From assembly GCF_900088125.1 (NCBI RefSeq), contig NZ_FLQT01000003.1, positions 1,053,071 through 1,117,070 of the forward strand: DNA of 64,000 nt, written 5' to 3'. The notes beneath the pieces are model-generated. The model ran no database searches, had not been told where the DNA came from, and worked only from the letters and a program-made list of their open reading frames with translations. The translations under genes and the position numbers were made by a program. Positions 10,201 through 19,197 of this stretch are shown here, piece by piece (within the stretch, counting starts at the first letter, position 1; every line of letters starts with the position of its first letter). Source of the DNA: Peptoniphilus pacaensis (GTDB lineage: Bacteria; Bacillota; Clostridia; Tissierellales; Peptoniphilaceae).

Positions 10201-10232
10201 AAGACGGCTCCACGCGGGGGCCGCCTTTTTAA
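10201..10232. terminator. Shared terminator between panC and ppk2
   Basis: The stem aagacggctcc / gggggccgcctt (one mismatch, one G-T pair) is followed by TTTTT on the plus strand. Its 3' end overlaps the stop codon of the minus-strand gene. Confidence 0.75.
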
Positions 10233-11089
10233 TCTTCTTCTAAAATTTTCTTCCACTTGGCTAAATTTTCCTTCTCCTTCTCAGCCAATTCGGGGTAGGT
10301 CGGGTTCATCTCTTTCATGAGATCGAGCATGATTTCCGACACGGCGTAGCGGGCATACCACTTGCGGTCGGCGGGAATAATGTACCAGGGGGATTTTTCC
10401 GTGGAGGTGTGGGCGATTAGATCTTCGTAGGCCTTTTGGTAGTCGTCCCAGTAGGCTCGCTCGTTGACATCGGAAGAGGAAAACTTCCAGTGCTTTTCGG
10501 GCCGTGTGATCCGCTCCAAAAGCCGCTCCTTCTGCTCGTCTTTGGACAGGTGGAGAAAAAATTTCACCACGGTAAAGCCGTTGTCGTTCAGGTAATCTTC
10601 GAAGGCGACGATTTCTTTAAAGCGGCGGGTCCAAATGTGATCGTCCACCAAGTCCCGAGGCATGGGGGAATCTTTCAAGAGATCGTGGACGCGGGTGACC
10701 AGCACGTCTTCGTAGTGGCTGCGGTTGAAGATGGCGATTTCGCCGCGGCGGGGCAGGGCCCTCGCGATGCGCCACAGGTAATCGTGATCCAGCTCTTCGG
10801 CATTGGGCACCTTAAAGGGAGTGACGGTGACGCCTTGGGGGTTCAGGGCCGTAAAGACGTGTTTAATGAGGCCGTCTTTTCCCGCGGCGTCCATGGCCTG
10901 CAGGACCACGACGATGCCCCGGGTGTTTTCCGCGTAGAGGGCGTCTTGAATCTGTGCCATGGCCTTTAGGTTTTCGGGAAGGTATTTTTCCTTCACCTCT
11001 TTTTTCTCCAAGGGGCCGTCGTAGGAGGTGGCGTAATCTTTTAGATGAATCTTTGTCTTTTCGTGGACTTTATATCGTTTTGTTTCCAT
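10229..11089 (-). CDS. ppk2: Polyphosphate:nucleotide phosphotransferase, PPK2 family
   Basis: 286 aa. PPK2 enzymes phosphorylate AMP and/or ADP with polyphosphate. Seen here: Walker A QAMDAAGKDG, the lid-type motif LPRRGEIAIFNRSHYEDVL with Walker B, and the RITRPEKHWKFS segment. The N-terminal form (KVHEKTKIHLKDY) resembles single-domain PPK2-related proteins that can use both AMP and ADP; the exact subclass is inference. The gene stands alone, convergent to panC and divergent from the PspC-domain gene. The SD before its ATG is weak (ggcggtgtcct). Confidence 0.9.
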   Translation of the reverse strand: METKRYKVHEKTKIHLKDYATSYDGPLEKKEVKEKYLPENLKAMAQIQDALYAENTRGIVVVLQAMDAAGKDGLIKHVFTALNPQGVTVTPFKVPNAEELDHDYLWRIARALPRRGEIAIFNRSHYEDVLVTRVHDLLKDSPMPRDLVDDHIWTRRFKEIVAFEDYLNDNGFTVVKFFLHLSKDEQKERLLERITRPEKHWKFSSSDVNERAYWDDYQKAYEDLIAHTSTEKSPWYIIPADRKWYARYAVSEIMLDLMKEMNPTYPELAEKEKENLAKWKKILEED

Positions 11090-11108
11090 AGGACACCGCC
11101 TTTTCGGG

Positions 11109-11114
11109 TATAAT
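11109..11114 (+). promoter_or_regulatory. -10 element for the PspC-domain gene
   Basis: TATAAT at 11109-11114 lies 29 bases before the ATG; an upstream TTTCCA at 18-bp spacing is a weak -35. Confidence 0.45.
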
Positions 11115-11143
11115 ATATCTACAGATTGAGACAGGAGGATTTT

Positions 11144-11335
11144 ATGAAAAAAGAATTAAGAAGAAGCACCACCGACCGCGTCTTCGCCGGCGTTTGCGGC
11201 GGCTTAGGCGAATATTTCGACATCGACTCCAATATCGTTCGCATCTTGTGGGTTCTCTTCGCCTTCGGCGGAGGAAGCGGCCTGTTGGTTTACATTATTT
11301 GCGCGCTGTTGATTCCCGAAGAAACTACTTGGTAA
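11144..11335 (+). CDS. PspC-domain small membrane protein
   Basis: 63 aa. The start at 11144 is fixed by ACAGGAGGATTTT-ATG. The sequence KKELRRSTTDRVFAGVCGGL followed by a hydrophobic segment (IVRILWVLFAFGGGSGLLVYIICALLIP) is the classic PspC domain, which in other bacteria senses or relays envelope stress. The C-terminus overlaps the convergent TPR gene by 11 bp. The partner is unknown, as no pspA is nearby. Confidence 0.88.
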   Translation: MKKELRRSTTDRVFAGVCGGLGEYFDIDSNIVRILWVLFAFGGGSGLLVYIICALLIPEETTW

Positions 11336-12548
11336 GAGCGTCTTCTCTTGCCCTCAACAGCCGTTCGTTTTTCGGGTCCAAGGCCAGATAGGCGTCGAAG
11401 ATTTTTTCGGCGTCTTTTTTATTGCCCTTGGCCAGGGTGCTGTTCGCCTCCAAAATGGCTTCCGTTTGAATGCTCTCCATCATGGCTCGGGCGTTGGCGT
11501 AATTGTGGCGATCCTCTTCCACCACTTTTTTGTAATTGGCGTAAGCGGCCAAGGTGTCGCCTGCGCGGGAAAGCTCCAGGGCCTTGTTGTAATTGGCGTC
11601 GGAATCCTTTAATGTGTCCAGTTCCTGAATTTTCAGGGCCATGTCCACATTGTCCACCGTGGGAGGCAGATCGTCGTAAATGGCCTCGGCCTTGTCGTAT
11701 TCGCCCATGGCGATGTAGCTTTGCGCCTTTTCGTAATTGCGCTTCGTGCTGATGCCGTCGTAGATGTGAAAGGCGAAGGCCGTGAGGGAGATGACGGCGG
11801 CGGCGACGATTAGAAAGACCAGGGCGCTTTTTTTCTTCGAGGGCGCCGGTGCGATTGCCGTGCCCCGCTCCAAGTCGATTTCATCCAGGGGGCGAATGGG
11901 CATGGTCTCTTCATAGGCCGTGGCTCGATCGGCGAAGTCCCGGTCTTTGTTTACATAGAGCTGAAAGAGCTTTTTGTTCACCTGCCGCTCGGTGACCGCC
12001 GAGAGCACGAAGTCTTTGGAGCGGCTGCAGTGGCGGCAGATTGCGTCTTCGTCGCCGTTGGTAAAGCCGCAGATGCAGCGCCACATGCCGGCGGTGCGAT
12101 CGCCGTAAGTATAAAAATCCGGGCCGAAAAGTTTTTTCAGCTCGTCTTTTTTTTCTTTGGGAATAATGGGCACGGTAAAGAGCGTTTCCTTGGTGCGGTC
12201 GTAGTAATTGCGGGTGCCGTCGTCGAAATGCACCTCCGCGATGCGGATCCGCACGCCCCGCGCCGTGTGGTGGCGCTCGTCCAAAATCCAGTGGGGCAGG
12301 TAGGACAGGGACTTGGGCTTCAGCGCCAGCTTTTCGTAGCTGTGTTGAAAGACCGTCTCGTCGAAAATGTATTTGCCGAAGGCGTTAATGAAAAGCACGT
12401 CCAGCTTTAAGAAGGTGACGATTTTATTCGTGTTGTTAATGGCGTCGATGACCAAGGCGAAATCCGTGTCCGCCTGGGCCAAGTAGGCGTCCACCACCTG
12501 CACCTCGTTGGCCGGATTCATGCGTACTTTTGTCAAAATGGTTCGCAT
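11325..12548 (-). CDS. Zinc-ribbon, single-TM, TPR-like membrane protein
   Basis: 407 aa from the ATG at 12548, chosen because GAGGAGG lies 6 bases upstream; an earlier in-frame ATG would run into the neighbouring gene. Residues 1-160 are a beta-rich region. A zinc ribbon of C-x-C ... C-x2-C type follows (WRCICGFTNGDEDAICRHC). Around residue 270 there is one transmembrane helix (KKKSALVFLIVAAAVISL), then an extracytoplasmic helical region with TPR-like repeats (YIAMGEYDKAEAIYDDL; LSRAGDTLAAYANYKKV; STLAKGNKKDAEKIF). No enzyme motif seen; function unknown, possibly a scaffold for envelope proteins. Confidence 0.72.
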   Translation of the reverse strand: MRTILTKVRMNPANEVQVVDAYLAQADTDFALVIDAINNTNKIVTFLKLDVLFINAFGKYIFDETVFQHSYEKLALKPKSLSYLPHWILDERHHTARGVRIRIAEVHFDDGTRNYYDRTKETLFTVPIIPKEKKDELKKLFGPDFYTYGDRTAGMWRCICGFTNGDEDAICRHCSRSKDFVLSAVTERQVNKKLFQLYVNKDRDFADRATAYEETMPIRPLDEIDLERGTAIAPAPSKKKSALVFLIVAAAVISLTAFAFHIYDGISTKRNYEKAQSYIAMGEYDKAEAIYDDLPPTVDNVDMALKIQELDTLKDSDANYNKALELSRAGDTLAAYANYKKVVEEDRHNYANARAMMESIQTEAILEANSTLAKGNKKDAEKIFDAYLALDPKNERLLRAREDALTK

Positions 12549-12624
12549 AGAAACCTCCTCGCCCTTATTATAAAAAAAGGCCGCTGAAGAAACAAGAAGG
12601 GCGTAAAAAAAGCACCTTGCGGTG

Positions 12625-13188
12625 CTAGCGGCGGTAAATTTCCGGGAGAAAGCGGTGTTGTTTTTTCGACAGAACAAAGCCGATGAATACCCCCAGCATA
12701 TTTAAGAGCCAATCGTCGATGTCGGCGCTGCGCCCCGTAAAATACTGCAAGGTTTCCACGAGGAGAAAGGCGACGGCGTAAAGGAGCAGGGTGGGCTTTC
12801 GGTCTTTCAGGCGCCGAAAGAGCACCGGGGTAAGAAAGCCCAGGGGCACGGCGATGAGAATGTTGCCGAAAATATTTAAAAACATGCCCGTAAAGGTGCC
12901 GTAGCGCCAAAAGGCCTTTACCGTGGCGAAGGGAATGAGATTGAGCTTCCAATCGGCGAGGGTCGTGTCGATGCCTAAGATCACCCCGCCCATTTGCAAA
13001 CGCTCGTTGCCGACGAGAAGAAAAAACGAAAGCCACAGGCAGTAGGTGGAAAAGGCCAGGAGCAGTCGCTCTCGCTTTCGATTGCTTCTCTTTTTTTGTT
13101 TGGAAAAGACTTGGGTGCGAATCAGTGAAAAAGAAAAGAAGGAAAAAATGACCACGACAGGGGTCATCTTCAGTACATAGTAAATCAA
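12625..13188 (-). CDS. VanZ-family membrane protein
   Basis: 187 aa with four to five hydrophobic segments and the VanZ core: NLIPFATVK, NIFGNILIAVPLGFLTP and the conserved E-LQ segment VETLQYFTGRSADIDDWLLN. VanZ of enterococci gives low-level teicoplanin resistance, but most homologues are uncharacterised envelope proteins. The ATG overlaps the HAD gene stop by 4 bp, so the two are co-translated. Confidence 0.85.
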   Translation of the reverse strand: MIYYVLKMTPVVVIFSFFSFSLIRTQVFSKQKKRSNRKRERLLLAFSTYCLWLSFFLLVGNERLQMGGVILGIDTTLADWKLNLIPFATVKAFWRYGTFTGMFLNIFGNILIAVPLGFLTPVLFRRLKDRKPTLLLYAVAFLLVETLQYFTGRSADIDDWLLNMLGVFIGFVLSKKQHRFLPEIYRR

Positions 13189-13829
13189 AAATACCTCTCC
13201 GGTTCAAAATCCGCCAAGCTTTCCAAGGTGACGTCGCTGTTTTTTATGATGTCGTCCCAGTAGGGCAGATTGTAATCGTCCCTGACGGCCACGGTAAATA
13301 GCCCCGCTTCCCTTGCCGATGCCAGGGCGTAGTGGGCATCGTCCACAAAGAGGATCTCTTCGGGGGCCACCTTCAGCTTCTCGGCGAGAATGTGATAGAA
13401 GCGGGTGTCGCTTTTTTCCATATTCACGCCGTCGCAGGTTTGGATGAAATCGAAATAAGGCTCCATATTGAAGCGGCGCACGGCGGGCATGAGAAGCTCT
13501 TCGTTGGTGGCGGTGGCGAGAACCACGGGACCTAAGCGGCGGGCTTTTTCCAATGCCTCCATGGCACCTTCCTTCAGGGGCAGGGTCTTGCCGTAGCCGT
13601 CGATTAAAATGGCGCCCATTTCGTCGAAGATCGCCTCCGGCGACTCGTCCAGCTCCAAGACCTTCTTAAAAAAGGCACTGGATTGTTTTAAACTCATGGT
13701 GGTCACTTTCTCGTGAATGGCGTCGGTGTAAATCTTCCCTTTGGATTCGACGAAATTGCGGCCCAAGTGGCGCCACATGCCCATGGAATCGATAAGGGTT
13801 CCGTCGAAGTCAAATGCGGTGGCTTTCAT
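13185..13829 (-). CDS. HAD-superfamily hydrolase (phosphatase/phosphomutase type)
   Basis: 214 aa. Motif I DFDGTLIDSMG at the N-terminus with the nucleophile and acid Asp pair, a helical cap, motif II VLATATNEEL, motif III Lys in MEKSDTRF, and motif IV ILFVDDAHYALASA. Cap and order fit the beta-phosphoglucomutase/phosphoglycolate phosphatase subfamily. Substrate cannot be assigned. SD AAAGGAAA precedes the ATG; it is first in a pair with the VanZ-like gene. Confidence 0.85.
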   Translation of the reverse strand: MKATAFDFDGTLIDSMGMWRHLGRNFVESKGKIYTDAIHEKVTTMSLKQSSAFFKKVLELDESPEAIFDEMGAILIDGYGKTLPLKEGAMEALEKARRLGPVVLATATNEELLMPAVRRFNMEPYFDFIQTCDGVNMEKSDTRFYHILAEKLKVAPEEILFVDDAHYALASAREAGLFTVAVRDDYNLPYWDDIIKNSDVTLESLADFEPERYF

Positions 13830-13843
13830 AGATTTCCTTTCTG

Positions 13844-14674
13844 TTACTTGCGGCAGAGCACTTCCAGTGCCATGAGTCCGTTGATTAAATCTTTTCCGTT
13901 GTTAAAACTCATGCCGATGCGGTAGCCGTCCAGGCGCGCCACGCCGGGAAGCATTTCCGCCTTGTCGGCGTGGAGGGTCCTGTTGGTTTCGATGGTCACA
14001 TTATAGGGCGCCGTGAGATCCCCCAGGGGCATGGCGGAAAAATCTTTGTCCAGAACCAGGCCCACCTTCTCTATAATTTCCTTTCGCACCGATTGGAAAT
14101 TGCGGTGGATGACGGCATTGTGTCCCAAGCTTTTCTTCGTCACCACGTATTCCACATAGGGCATGTAGCCTTCCAAAATCAGCTGGCTGTGAAGGCCGCT
14201 GTCGCCGATGATCAGACCCACGGGCACGTGCTTTTCCTTGGCGTAAATTTGATTGATCATGGCCTCGGAGCATTTAATACCGTTGATGCTTACCCGGTGA
14301 AAGGCCGTGGAGTAGGCGTGGTCCATATTGGCCCGGTGATGGCCGCCGGAAGCGTGGTAGCCGAGAAAAAAGATAATGTCGTGGCGGTCCAGGCCGCTCA
14401 TCATGTATTCGTTCCGGGGATAGCCGGAGACCAGCTCGATGCGCTCGTCCATTTTCGAGAGGGTCAGGTAGTCTAAATTTTTGCCTTCGCCGTGGCTGTC
14501 GGAAATGGTAATGGTCTCCACCTCGTCGTTTTTCGGGCTTTGGCGAATGCCGTCGATGACCGCCTGGAGATGGGCGTGAATGGATTCCAGATAGGCGCCT
14601 GTGCGTTTAAATTCATCGCTGAAGCGGTCGATGCCGGCGATGCCTTCCATGTCGAAGGAAATATATATATTCAT
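13844..14674 (-). CDS. M55-family D-aminopeptidase (DppA-like)
   Basis: 276 aa, matching DppA-type zinc peptidases that cleave N-terminal D-amino acids from peptides. SFDMEGIAG supplies the metal-binding Asp and Glu, SDSHGEG and FLGYHASGG carry the conserved histidines, and NGIKCSEAMINQIYA is the conserved Glu helix. SD AAAGGAGCTTTAC precedes the ATG. In this proline-fermenting context it could supply D-residues or recycle peptidoglycan peptides; that is inference. It is transcribed divergently from tadA. Confidence 0.88.
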   Translation of the reverse strand: MNIYISFDMEGIAGIDRFSDEFKRTGAYLESIHAHLQAVIDGIRQSPKNDEVETITISDSHGEGKNLDYLTLSKMDERIELVSGYPRNEYMMSGLDRHDIIFFLGYHASGGHHRANMDHAYSTAFHRVSINGIKCSEAMINQIYAKEKHVPVGLIIGDSGLHSQLILEGYMPYVEYVVTKKSLGHNAVIHRNFQSVRKEIIEKVGLVLDKDFSAMPLGDLTAPYNVTIETNRTLHADKAEMLPGVARLDGYRIGMSFNNGKDLINGLMALEVLCRK

Positions 14675-14723
14675 GTAAAGCTCCTTTCCGTGATAGGATA
14701 GAAGATAAGAAAGGGGAATGGGT

Positions 14724-15164
14724 ATGGATTCGTATTATATGAGAGAGGCATTAAAAGAGGCACAAAAGGCCTACGACTTGGGTGAGGTGCCCATCGGCTG
14801 CGTCATCGTCAGGGGCGGCGAGATCATCGGCCGGGGCTACAACCGCACGGAGGCGGACGGATGCGCCATGCATCACGGGGAGATCATGGCCTTGAAAGAA
14901 GCGGATAGAGCCACGGAGGGCTGGCGCATCGGCGGCGATCTCTACGTCACCGTGGAGCCCTGCCCCATGTGCATGGGGGCCATATTAAACAGCCGCATCG
15001 ATCGGCTCATCATCGGCACGGACAATCCCCGCTTCGGCGCGGCGGGAAGCGTCGTAAATCTCGCGGCCTTTCGCGCCTTTAATCACAGCGTCGCCGTCAC
15101 CGAGGGCGTCCTCGCCGAGGAGTGCCGGGCCCTCATGCAGTCTTTTTTTAAATCGTTGCGTTAG
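14724..15164 (+). CDS. tadA: tRNA-specific adenosine deaminase
   Basis: 146 aa. Converts A34 to inosine in tRNA-Arg(ACG). Zinc and catalytic residues are visible as H-G-E (HHGEIMAL) and PCPMCMGAI. Most TadA proteins read H-A-E at the first motif, so the Gly is a mild departure. The start at 14724 is preferred over 14718 because AAGGGG is then 6-7 bases away. The last 17 bp overlap the convergent hexapeptide-repeat gene. Confidence 0.93.
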   Translation: MDSYYMREALKEAQKAYDLGEVPIGCVIVRGGEIIGRGYNRTEADGCAMHHGEIMALKEADRATEGWRIGGDLYVTVEPCPMCMGAILNSRIDRLIIGTDNPRFGAAGSVVNLAAFRAFNHSVAVTEGVLAEECRALMQSFFKSLR

Positions 15165-15507
15165 CCCGTGCCTTGGCCTCGTCCAGCTCTTCCTTGGTCA
15201 GGCCCCGCACGATGGCAAAGGGATCCCCCGATGCCACGGCCCGGGAGGGCACTTTGGCTCCCGCGGGCAGGCGGGTGTTCTCTTCGATGATGGCGAAGTC
15301 CCCGACGTAGACGCCCTCTTCGATGCGGGCGCCTGATTTAATCGTGGCGTAGGCGCCGATATTTGCACCTTTTATTTCCGCCCCGGCTTCCACGACGGCA
15401 TATGCGCCGACGACGGCGGGGAAGTTTTCCGTAGCGGCAATGGTGGCCGCGGGATCCACTTCGGCGCCGGGCTTGATGATGACCCGTTCCTTTGTATTGA
15501 AATCCAT
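15148..15507 (-). CDS. Left-handed beta-helix (hexapeptide repeat) protein
   Basis: 119 aa of repeating [LIV]-G-x4 hexads (VVGAYAVVEAGAEIKGANIGAYATIKSGARI given in part: VVGAYAVVEAG, IGAYATIKSGA, VYVGDFAIIEEN), the fold of gamma-carbonic anhydrases and acyltransferases. It is shorter than the usual ~170 aa, and the three carbonic-anhydrase zinc histidines are not apparent, so an enzymatic role is uncertain. Confidence 0.7.
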   Translation of the reverse strand: MDFNTKERVIIKPGAEVDPAATIAATENFPAVVGAYAVVEAGAEIKGANIGAYATIKSGARIEEGVYVGDFAIIEENTRLPAGAKVPSRAVASGDPFAIVRGLTKEELDEAKARANATI

Positions 15508-15521
15508 GGGACCTCGTTTCT

Positions 15522-16046
15522 CTAGTAATTGTGGAAGCAGATGTCCATAATAATGACGACGGCGAAGTACACCGCCAAGGGCAGGGCGTCTTCGTAAATG
15601 GTGACGGCGTATTCCTTGCCGCCGACGATGGGGCTTGCCGCCATGGACAGAAGCTTCATTTCGTCTTCTTCGATGAAAAATTCGCGGCTCCGGACGAAGC
15701 CCACGATGTCGTATTTCTTTTCTCTATATATGAAGCTCAGATTGGGGAGGGAAAAGCGCATCCGATCCTCGAAAAAGTCCACCTCTTCGCCGTCGAAGTG
15801 GAGGCGAAAGGCGTGAGTTTGAAAGGGCGGCGGCGTTTTTCGCTCCAAGCGAAATCGCTCGTTTCCATCGGCATCGATTAGTGATAGAGTATAGGGTATA
15901 ATGGGTAATTCGCGGAACAGGTAATCGAACTGATCCGTGAGGGCATTATCCCGATTGTGTAAAATTTTCAGGCCGCCTTCGTCGTAAAAGGCATAGTCCA
16001 TGGCGGCCGGTGGGCGAGCGACGGCTCGCATGGTGCATCGAATCAT
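15522..16046 (-). CDS. Uncharacterised protein, possibly tubby/LURP-like
   Basis: 174 aa. Alternating beta-strand pattern (FYDEGGLKILHNRD, YTLSLIDADGNERFRLERK, FRLHFDGEEVDFFED, YDIVGFVRSREF) suggests a barrel such as the LURP-one/tubby-like fold, but I cannot confirm the family. The C-terminus is hydrophobic (LAVYFAVVIIMDIC) and could be a membrane anchor. No catalytic motif. It is divergent from the DUF896 gene. Confidence 0.55.
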   Translation of the reverse strand: MIRCTMRAVARPPAAMDYAFYDEGGLKILHNRDNALTDQFDYLFRELPIIPYTLSLIDADGNERFRLERKTPPPFQTHAFRLHFDGEEVDFFEDRMRFSLPNLSFIYREKKYDIVGFVRSREFFIEEDEMKLLSMAASPIVGGKEYAVTIYEDALPLAVYFAVVIIMDICFHNY

Positions 16047-16116
16047 GGTGTCACATCCTTCTCGTTTATTGTACTATACCGAGTCGAAAATACAAGAATC
16101 TGAATAGGAGGACGGC

Positions 16117-16371
16117 TTGCAAAATATAGATGAATTATTGAAACGCATTAACGAATTGGCTCACGAGGCCAAGGTCCGCGAGCTTACCGATGAGGAAAAG
16201 GCGGAAAGGGACAAGCTCAGAAAAGAGTACTTAAAAGTATTTCGCGAAGGCTTTCGTCAACAGCTTTTGAACACAAAGGTCGTGGACGAAGAGGGCAACG
16301 ACATTACCCCGGAAAAGCTGAAACGAGCCAAAGAGGCCCAAAAGAAGGCCGGTAAAAAGGACGGTGTTTAA
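16117..16371 (+). CDS. DUF896 (YnzC/UPF0291) small protein
   Basis: 84 aa with a TTG start behind AGGAGGACGGC. The sequence IDELLKRINELAHEAKVREL, then TDEEKAERDKLRKEYL, is the DUF896 signature: a short helical hairpin followed by a basic tail. Function is not established; B. subtilis YnzC is SOS-associated. It ends 2 bp before trkA. Confidence 0.9.
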   Translation: MQNIDELLKRINELAHEAKVRELTDEEKAERDKLRKEYLKVFREGFRQQLLNTKVVDEEGNDITPEKLKRAKEAQKKAGKKDGV

Positions 16372-16373
16372 TT

Positions 16374-17756
16374 ATGCGCGCGCTCATCGTCGGCGGCGGC
16401 AAGCTGGGTATGCGCCTGGCACGCTCTTTAGTTGAAGAAAATATCGAAATCACCGTGTTGGACAACGATCCCCGGGTGATTCAAAAAGTAAATAACGAGC
16501 TGGACGTGCTGACGGTGACGGGCAACGCCTTGGATTTTAATATTCTCAGGGAGCTGGACATCGAACACTACGACCTAATCATCGGCACGGTGACCAGCGA
16601 CGAATCCAATGTATTGATCGCGAGCATCGCCAAAAAGCTGGGCTGCAAAAAAGCCATCGCCCGGATTCGAAATCCCGAGTACCACTCCCAAATTCGCCTG
16701 ATCAAAGAGGAGCTGGACATCGACTACGTCATCAATCCGGAAAATGCGGCGGCCATGGCCATCGAAAAATACCTTTTAAAGAAGTATTCCCTTATGGGGG
16801 ACGAGTTCGCCGGCGGCAAGGTGAAGCTGGTGGAATTTAACGTGGGCCAGGAAAAAGAATTCGTCAACAAAAAGCTTAAGGATCTGGAGAATTTTAACGA
16901 CCTTCTCATCGCCGCCGTCTCCCGACGGGGCTACACTTTTATTCCCAACGGGGACACGGAGCTGAAGGAAAACGACGTGATTCTGGTTATCGGGGCGCGG
17001 AAAAACATCGATGCCTTCGATCGGGACCACTCCAAGGTCACGGCGGTGAAGCCTACGAAAAGCGTCATGATCCTTGGCGGCGGCAAGCTGGGGGACTACC
17101 TCTGCGGCCTCTTATTAAAAGACAATATCGAGGTCCTGGTGGTGGAAAAAGATTACGACAAGGCCATGTCTTTGAAGGAGCGCCATCCCGACGCCGTGGT
17201 CATTCACGGCGACGGCACGGACTTTAACGTGCTGGAAGAGGAAGTGATCCAGTCCTACGACGCCTTTGTCGGCGCCACGGGCATCGACGAGACCAATATT
17301 TTAATGGCCCTTTCCATGAAGGAAGAGGGCATTACGAAATCCGTGGCGAAAATTTCCCGGGTGAACTTTATCGGCGTCTTAGACAAGCTGAATTTGGACG
17401 CCACCTTTAACCCGAGCTTCATTACGGCATCCTTGATTCTAAAGCTGATTCGGGGCAAGGACGCCCTTGCCATCAATCTCATGTACGATGGCAATACGGA
17501 AGTGGCGGAAATTAAATTGCACGACAAATTAAACGTGCTGGAAACGCCGCTTATGGACCTGGGCCTTCCCAAGGGCATACTTATCGCCGCCATCGTCCGC
17601 GGACAGGACGTGCTCATCCCCAACGGCCGCTCCCAATTGCACCGGGGCGACCGAATCATCGTCTTCTGCAAACACAATAATGTTCATGTTATGAAGAAAT
17701 ATTTTTACTACCAAGAAAGAGGAGGCCTGCTTAATGAACTTTGGAGCGGCGTTTAA
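16374..17756 (+). CDS. trkA: Trk K+ uptake system NAD-binding subunit TrkA
   Basis: 460 aa with two RCK_N Rossmann domains (GGGKLGMRLA near residue 6; GGGKLGDYLCG near 233), each followed by an RCK_C domain. TrkA is the cytosolic, nucleotide-binding gate of the TrkH potassium channel. It overlaps the trkH gene by 23 bp. Confidence 0.95.
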   Translation: MRALIVGGGKLGMRLARSLVEENIEITVLDNDPRVIQKVNNELDVLTVTGNALDFNILRELDIEHYDLIIGTVTSDESNVLIASIAKKLGCKKAIARIRNPEYHSQIRLIKEELDIDYVINPENAAAMAIEKYLLKKYSLMGDEFAGGKVKLVEFNVGQEKEFVNKKLKDLENFNDLLIAAVSRRGYTFIPNGDTELKENDVILVIGARKNIDAFDRDHSKVTAVKPTKSVMILGGGKLGDYLCGLLLKDNIEVLVVEKDYDKAMSLKERHPDAVVIHGDGTDFNVLEEEVIQSYDAFVGATGIDETNILMALSMKEEGITKSVAKISRVNFIGVLDKLNLDATFNPSFITASLILKLIRGKDALAINLMYDGNTEVAEIKLHDKLNVLETPLMDLGLPKGILIAAIVRGQDVLIPNGRSQLHRGDRIIVFCKHNNVHVMKKYFYYQERGGLLNELWSGV

Positions 17757-19188
17757 CGTCCTCGGTGCGCTCTTAATGGTGGAGGGGGCCTTTCTCGTGC
17801 CGCCTTCGATTTATGCCGCCGTCCACGGAGAAGGCAGTTTCAAGGCCTTTATCATCGCCATGGCCATGGCTTTGGTTCTCGGCGGCCTGCTGTTTTCCGT
17901 ACCCAAAAGAGTGGAGCACATTCGCGGCCGGGACGGCCTCTTTATCGTGGCCGTGGGCTGGATCCTCTCTTCTCTCGTGGGCGCCGTGCCCTTGTATTTA
18001 GGCGGCGGCACCCCCACCTATGTGGACGCCTTTTTTGAAATCGTATCGGGCTTTACCACCACCGGGGCGTCGGTGATTCGTAATGTGGAGGTCATCGACA
18101 AAAGTTTGGTGCTGTGGCGAAGCATTACCCACTGGATCGGCGGCATGGGAATACTGGTCTTTACCCTGGCCCTCTTGCCCCGTGCCGGCAACAACGGCTT
18201 TCGTATTTTCAGAGCCGAGACCCCGGGACCGGTGGCGGGCAAGGTGGAGCCGCGGATGAAAGACACGGCCACGGCCCTTTACAAAATCTACTTACTGATC
18301 ACCATCGTCCTCTTCGTGCTTCTCCTCGTGGCAGGCATGAATGTTTTCGACGCGGTGGTCCATACCTTGGGCGTCGTGGGCACCGGGGGCTTCTCCTCCC
18401 ACGCCGATTCCTGCGCCTATTATATGAACAACTCCGCCATATTAATCATTATGTCGATCTTTATGGTGATCTGCGGCACGAACTTCAGCCTCTATTCCCG
18501 GGCCCTCGGCGGCCATTGGCGGGATATGTTTTTAGACGAAGAGTACCGCCTCTATTTAAAAATCGTGGCGGGGGCCGTGACTTTAATCGCCGCCAATTTA
18601 ATCTTATCGGGGCGCATGAGCTTGGGCTTGGGCTTGAGAGAGTCCCTCTTTCAAGTCACCAGTATTATTTCCACATCGGGCTTCGCCTCGTCGGACTACG
18701 ATCAGTGGCCGGGCTTCAGCAAATGTATTTTGCTCTCCCTGTACTTTTTCGGCTCCTGCGCCGGCTCCACCGCCGGGGGCATGAAGATGATTCGGATCTT
18801 GGTCCTGTGGAAAATCGTGAAGCGGGAAATTTTTAAGAGCATCCACCACAACGCCGTCATGCCTATTCGCATCAACGGCAAGGTGGTGGAAGACCGGGTG
18901 ATCTTAGGCATCGTCGCCTTCGTCTGCGTCTACATTCTTATTCTCGGCGTTTCCACGGCCATCACCGCCCTTTCCGGCGTGGACTTTCTCACGGCCTTTT
19001 CCGGCTGTTTGACCTGCCTGTCCAATGTGGGGCCGGGCTTTTCCGGCGTGGGCCCCACCAATTCCTTCGCCGACTTTGCCGCAGGCTACAAGCTGCTCTT
19101 TTCCGCCCTGATGCTTATGGGGCGTCTGGAATTTTTCACCATCCTCGCCCTTCTTACCCCGCAGCGGGGCAATCGCCTGTTAAATTAG
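17734..19188 (+). CDS. trkH: Trk K+ transporter membrane subunit
   Basis: 484 aa, highly hydrophobic. Four degenerate P-loops with K+ filter-like segments are visible: SGFTTTGASV, GVVGTGGFS, TSIISTSGFASSDY and LSNVGPGFSGVGP. Each contributes one glycine-containing filter. Works with TrkA-type subunits on both sides of it in the operon. Confidence 0.95.
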   Translation: MNFGAAFNVLGALLMVEGAFLVPPSIYAAVHGEGSFKAFIIAMAMALVLGGLLFSVPKRVEHIRGRDGLFIVAVGWILSSLVGAVPLYLGGGTPTYVDAFFEIVSGFTTTGASVIRNVEVIDKSLVLWRSITHWIGGMGILVFTLALLPRAGNNGFRIFRAETPGPVAGKVEPRMKDTATALYKIYLLITIVLFVLLLVAGMNVFDAVVHTLGVVGTGGFSSHADSCAYYMNNSAILIIMSIFMVICGTNFSLYSRALGGHWRDMFLDEEYRLYLKIVAGAVTLIAANLILSGRMSLGLGLRESLFQVTSIISTSGFASSDYDQWPGFSKCILLSLYFFGSCAGSTAGGMKMIRILVLWKIVKREIFKSIHHNAVMPIRINGKVVEDRVILGIVAFVCVYILILGVSTAITALSGVDFLTAFSGCLTCLSNVGPGFSGVGPTNSFADFAAGYKLLFSALMLMGRLEFFTILALLTPQRGNRLLN

Positions 19189-19197
19189 GAGTGAATT